8,382 nucleotides of DNA from an uncultured Collinsella sp. Lineage in GTDB: Bacteria > Actinomycetota > Coriobacteriia > Coriobacteriales > Coriobacteriaceae. The translations under genes and the position numbers were made by a program. The first letter of the stretch is position 1. Each line of letters begins with the position of its first letter. Below the pieces are notes generated by a model. The model worked only from the letters and a program-made list of their open reading frames with translations, was not told the DNA's origin and made no database searches. The DNA lies in assembly GCA_902468695.1 (NCBI GenBank), contig CABQZS010000057.1:1-8382 (forward strand), in the 5' to 3' direction. Shown here piece after piece: positions 6,333 through 8,382 of this stretch.

Positions 6333-6635
6333 ATGAAGAAGATCATGCTCTGCTGCAATGCCGGCATGTCCACGAGCCTGCTGGTCCAGAAGATGCAGGC
6401 CGAGGTTGCAAACCGTGGTCTGGATATTGAGGTCGAGGCTCGTCCCATGAACGAGGCCCACGATCACCTGGACGAGTGCGACATGTTGCTGCTTGGTCCG
6501 CAGATCGGCTACACCAAGGGCGATTTTGAGAAGGAGGCCGCCGGTCGTTTTCCGGTCGAGGTCATCAACATGGTCGACTACGGCCGCATGAACGCTGCCG
6601 GCATCATCGACCACTGCGTCAGTGTGATGGGCTAG
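6333..6635 (+). CDS. celA: PTS system lactose/cellobiose-family subunit IIB
   Basis: A small cytoplasmic phosphocarrier that takes phosphate from EIIA on a cysteine and gives it to the sugar bound by EIIC. The 100 residues match the family length exactly. MKKIMLCCNAGMSTSLLV holds the phospho-cysteine loop CNAGMSTS, with Cys8 as the accepted active residue; Cys7 precedes it. LLLGPQIGY (53-61) and the C-terminal VEVINMVDYGRMNAAGI are also typical of the EIIB lac/cellobiose fold. A perfect AAGGAGG site lies five bases upstream. It is separated from EIIC by 161 bases holding hairpins and is directly followed by the EIIA gene, whose ribosome site overlaps its stop codon, suggesting translational coupling. 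Confidence 0.95.
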   Translation: MKKIMLCCNAGMSTSLLVQKMQAEVANRGLDIEVEARPMNEAHDHLDECDMLLLGPQIGYTKGDFEKEAAGRFPVEVINMVDYGRMNAAGIIDHCVSVMG

Positions 6636-6638
6636 GTG
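6634..6638 (+). promoter_or_regulatory. EIIA ribosome site overlapping the EIIB stop codon
   Basis: AGGTG begins within the EIIB TAG and lies six bases before ATG 6645. A GTG at 6636 would leave no room for a ribosome site, and for ATG 6654 the GGAGG at 6647-6651 is only two bases away, so 6645 is preferred. Confidence 0.5.
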
Positions 6639-6644
6639 CTCCGC

Positions 6645-6977
6645 ATGGAGGATATGAACGAACTGCAGATGACCTGCTTCGAGATCATCAGCTACGTCGG
6701 TACCGCCAAGAGCATGTACATCAATGCCGTGCAAAAGGCCAAGGAGGGCGATTTTGACGCCGCCGAGGAGCTTATCAAGCAGGGCGACGAGGCCTATAAC
6801 GGTGGCCACGATGTTCACATGGGGCTTCTGAAGAAGGAGGCCAACGGCGAGCGTAACGGCGAGGCCCCGTTGATTCTGCTGCATGCCGAGGACCAGATGG
6901 CCGGTACCGAGACCATGCGCGTCATGGCGACGGAGCTCATCGAGATTCACAAGCAGCTGCAGGTACTTCAGGCCTAG
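6645..6977 (+). CDS. celC: PTS system lactose/cellobiose-family subunit IIA
   Basis: A cytoplasmic phosphocarrier that accepts phosphate from HPr on a histidine and passes it to EIIB. It is an all-helical protein that forms trimers in this family. The 110 residues fit. Family marks are ELQMTCFEIISYVGTAKSMYI near the N-terminus, AKEGDFDAAEELIKQGDEA (31-50), and LLHAEDQMAGTETM, where His80 is the phospho-acceptor and Asp83 matches the metal-binding aspartate. ATG 6645 was chosen on ribosome-site spacing; GTG 6636 (three residues longer) and ATG 6654 are alternatives. It is the last gene of the PTS unit and is followed by a clear terminator (7036-7073). Order EIIC, EIIB, EIIA completes a functional enzyme II complex. 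Confidence 0.94.
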   Translation: MEDMNELQMTCFEIISYVGTAKSMYINAVQKAKEGDFDAAEELIKQGDEAYNGGHDVHMGLLKKEANGERNGEAPLILLHAEDQMAGTETMRVMATELIEIHKQLQVLQA

Positions 6978-7034
6978 TCGGCGTTATCGCCGCGATGGGC
7001 CGTGCGGTCCAACAGACAACACAGTCCCTTTGAC

Positions 7035-7073
7035 GGGCGCCGGGAGTCTCCGCCTCCCGGCGCCTTTATATTT
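7035..7073 (+). terminator. Rho-independent terminator of the PTS operon
   Basis: A perfect 11-bp GC-rich stem (7036-7046 with 7054-7064, GGCGCCGGGAG/CTCCCGGCGCC) with a 7-base loop, followed by TTTATATTT (7065-7073), 58 bases past the EIIA stop. Confidence 0.88.
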
Positions 7074-7120
7074 GGGGAAGGTCTTGCGCGACCTATTAAG
7101 CGACCATTCGCGTTTCCCCA
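7073..7120. other. Three-way-junction-like structure after the PTS terminator
   Basis: The outer arms TGGGGAA (7073-7079) and TTCCCCA (7114-7120) are exact complements. Between them are two small hairpins, GGTC-loop-GACC (7080-7083 with 7090-7093) and GCGA-CCAT-TCGC (7100-7103 with 7108-7111). No gene or T-run is present. The function is unknown; the pairing may be coincidental for stems this short. Confidence 0.4.
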
Positions 7121-7124
7121 GATA

Positions 7125-7165
7125 AAGCCTGCCAAAACAAACCTGTCCCTTTTTGGTAGGTTTTT
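7125..7165 (+). terminator. Second terminator-like hairpin, related to the leader repeat
   Basis: Bases 7125-7137 pair with 7151-7163 (13 pairs, two of them G-T) around a 13-base loop, and the stem runs into five T (7161-7165). The left arm and loop (7128-7149, CCTGCCAAAACAAACCTGTC) closely match the arms of the inverted repeat at 3179-3276. It probably serves as a back-up terminator that insulates the kinase gene. Confidence 0.6.
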
Positions 7166-7178
7166 GCCTTGGGAGCGG

Positions 7179-7212
7179 TACCATACAGGCAATGTTTAAA
7201 CGAGAAAGGTGG
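7179..7212 (+). promoter_or_regulatory. Likely promoter and ribosome site of the ROK kinase gene
   Basis: TACCAT (7179-7184) in the context GGTACCATA resembles the -10 upstream of the pyrophosphatase gene (8256-8261); no clear -35 is seen. TTGCCT (7164-7169) and AGGCAA (7187-7192) flank it as an inverted pair and could be an operator. AGGTGG (7207-7212) lies six bases before ATG 7219 and decides that start. Confidence 0.45.
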
Positions 7213-7218
7213 GCTCCC

Positions 7219-8172
7219 ATGGAACCTAAGCAGTACTACATCGGCATTGACGTCGGCGGCACTTCGGTTAAGGAGGGCCTGTTCGACGAGGACGGAAACC
7301 TGCTGGCCAAGGCCAGCGTGCCCACGCCTCCCATCGTTGACGCTGCGGGCTTTGCCGCGGTGACCGAGGCTATCGACCAGGTGGTCGCCAAGGCCCAGAT
7401 TCCGCGCGCCTTTGTGGCTGGCATTGGCCTGGCCGTTCCGTGCCCCATCCCGGCGTCGGGCGATGCCAAGGTCAAGGCCAACATTGCCATTAACCTGCCC
7501 GAGCTGAGGATCGCCATTCAGCAGCACTGCCCCGACGCGGTCGTTAAGTACGAGAACGATGCCAACGCCGCTGCCATGGGCGAGGCCTGGCTCGGTTCTG
7601 CCAAGGGCGTACAGAACGTGGTGATGGTCACCATCGGTACCGGCGTGGGTGGCGGCGTTATCGTTAACGGCGACGTGGTATCGGGCGTTGTGGGCGCCGG
7701 CGGCGAGATTGGCCACATGTGCCTGAACCCGGCCGAGGAGCGTACCTGCGGCTGCGGTGGCCATGGTCACCTGGAGCAGTATTCCAGTGCCACCGGCGTG
7801 GTGAGCAACTACCTTGCCGAGTGCAAGAAGGCGGGCGTCGAGCCCATCGAGCTCACCGGCCCCTCAGATTCCAAGGACGTGTTCCAGGCCTGCCGCGAGG
7901 GTGACAAACTGGCGCTGGCAGCTGCCGATACCATGGCCGACTATCTCGGCCGCGCTCTGGCGCTTATCGCCAACGTGGTCGACCCCGAGATGTTCCTGAT
8001 CGGCGGCGGCGCGTCCGCTTCGGCCGATGTCTACCTCGACGCCGTTCGCGAGCACTTCCAGCGCTACGCGCTTTCCGCCTCGCGTGAGACGCCCATTAAG
8101 GTCGCTTCGCTCGGCAACGACGCCGGCATCATCGGCGCCGCCTACGTAGCTCTGCGCGCCGCCGGTAAATAG
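7219..8172 (+). CDS. ROK-family glucokinase
   Basis: A cytoplasmic ATP-dependent sugar kinase, most likely converting glucose to glucose-6-phosphate. The 317-residue length is typical of ROK glucokinases. Visible are the N-terminal phosphate loop IGIDVGGTSVKEG (8-20), the catalytic YENDANAAA with Asp114, the second ATP loop TIGTGVGGGVI (138-148), and the sugar-contact GGEIGHM with Glu163 and His166. The zinc motif reads CGCGGHGHLEQ (177-187): Cys177 and Cys179 are kept but the usual third Cys is His184. IGGGAS (261-266) lies in the C-terminal half. The frame stays open upstream, but ATG 7219 has the ribosome site; ATG 7192 would start inside the probable promoter region. It follows the PTS terminator and probably has its own promoter. 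Here it would rephosphorylate the glucose freed by the GH1 enzyme. Specificity for another hexose (for example N-acetyl-sugar or mannose) is possible. Confidence 0.9.
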   Translation: MEPKQYYIGIDVGGTSVKEGLFDEDGNLLAKASVPTPPIVDAAGFAAVTEAIDQVVAKAQIPRAFVAGIGLAVPCPIPASGDAKVKANIAINLPELRIAIQQHCPDAVVKYENDANAAAMGEAWLGSAKGVQNVVMVTIGTGVGGGVIVNGDVVSGVVGAGGEIGHMCLNPAEERTCGCGGHGHLEQYSSATGVVSNYLAECKKAGVEPIELTGPSDSKDVFQACREGDKLALAAADTMADYLGRALALIANVVDPEMFLIGGGASASADVYLDAVREHFQRYALSASRETPIKVASLGNDAGIIGAAYVALRAAGK

Positions 8173-8212
8173 CTGGTGCAATGTAACCTGTCCCCCGTGC
8201 CTGCCCCAAAAT

Positions 8213-8247
8213 ATGCCGTAGCCCTTCCGTCTGCGAAGGCTCGGCAT
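8213..8247. other. Hairpin between kinase and pyrophosphatase genes
   Basis: ATGCCG (8213-8218) pairs with CGGCAT (8242-8247), and the stem continues with AGCC/GGCT and TTC/GAA after single-base bulges. There is no T-run. It lies between the kinase stop and the -10 of the next gene, so it could be a weak terminator or a control site. The preceding AACCTGTCCCC (8185-8195) resembles part of the repeat at 7128-7149. Confidence 0.4.
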
Positions 8248-8252
8248 CGGCG

Positions 8253-8261
8253 TGCTACCAT
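8253..8261 (+). promoter_or_regulatory. Extended -10 promoter of the pyrophosphatase gene
   Basis: TGCTACCAT is an extended -10 (TGn plus TACCAT) 39 bases upstream of ATG 8300. No good -35 box is visible, as expected for an extended -10 promoter. The core matches that before the kinase gene. Confidence 0.5.
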
Positions 8262-8299
8262 AGCTACGTCTAAGTACACATATCAAGTGGAGGATACCC

Positions 8300-8382
8300 A
8301 TGGCAAACGTTCTTGTCTTTGGTCACCAGAACCCCGATAACGACGCCATCATGAGCGCCGTCGTCCTGTCCCAGCTGCTCAA
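8300..8382 (+). CDS. ppaC: Manganese-dependent (family II) inorganic pyrophosphatase, N-terminal part
   Basis: The first 27 codons of a DHH-superfamily pyrophosphatase, which hydrolyses pyrophosphate to two phosphates in the cytoplasm and pulls biosynthetic reactions forward. MANVLVFGHQNPDNDAI contains the family II signature with metal ligands His9, Asp13 and Asp15 at the same positions as in Bacillus subtilis PpaC. GGAGG (8289-8293) stands six bases before the ATG. The rest, including the DHH motif, lies outside the window, so this rests on the N-terminal motif alone. It appears to be transcribed separately from the sugar genes. Confidence 0.88.
   Translation, partial: MANVLVFGHQNPDNDAIMSAVVLSQLL

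Noticed and set aside
6177..6950. A minus-strand frame opposite EIIB and EIIA
   Set aside because: It is the mirror of two short, clearly identified PTS genes and has no motif of its own.
1..8382. A hidden novel multi-gene system
   Set aside because: Every sizeable coding region is assigned to a known family and the set forms a coherent beta-glucoside PTS pathway with housekeeping neighbours. The remaining gaps are short and hold control or structural elements.

Overview
The window is a GC-rich bacterial chromosome segment holding a complete beta-glucoside (cellobiose-type) phosphotransferase uptake and breakdown locus, flanked by two housekeeping genes that are each cut by a window edge. 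Strong G/C third-position bias, actinobacterial-looking proteins, lac-family PTS genes and the small intergenic style suggest a gut actinobacterium of the Coriobacteriia (Collinsella-like). That placement is inference from composition and general resemblance, not from a marker gene.

Layout from left to right: the 3' part of a PcrA/UvrD-type helicase gene (+, ends at 991); a 285-base gene-free stretch with a large nested inverted repeat (1006-1120) and a terminator-like hairpin (1214-1253) between convergent genes; class I mannose-6-phosphate isomerase manA (-, 1277-2215); a GntR/HutC-family regulator with a UTRA domain (-, 2284-3003), probably transcribed ahead of manA; an AT-rich divergent control region (3004-3306) with a good sigma-A-type promoter and a 98-base imperfect hairpin in the presumed leader; a GH1 6-phospho-beta-glucosidase (+, 3307-4707); PTS EIIC (+, 4828-6171), EIIB (+, 6333-6635) and EIIA (+, 6645-6977), all of the lactose/cellobiose family; a terminator and other structured elements (7035-7165); a ROK-family glucokinase (+, 7219-8172) with its own likely promoter; and the first 27 codons of a family II (Mn-dependent) inorganic pyrophosphatase (+, from 8300).

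How the genes fit together: EIIA and EIIB relay phosphate from HPr to a disaccharide entering through EIIC. The GH1 enzyme splits the resulting 6-phospho-beta-glucoside into glucose-6-phosphate and glucose (or an aglycone). The ROK kinase can return the free glucose to glucose-6-phosphate. The divergent GntR protein is the obvious candidate repressor, with a phosphorylated sugar as likely inducer. ManA links the locus to mannose-6-phosphate/fructose-6-phosphate interconversion.

The protein-coding content is ordinary for a sugar-PTS locus and I see no novel defence, mobile or biosynthetic system. The less ordinary material is intergenic: several long structured inverted repeats, two of them sharing a related GCCAAA-CAAAC-type sequence, plus a stacked set of hairpins before the kinase gene and a strong hairpin splitting EIIC from EIIB.
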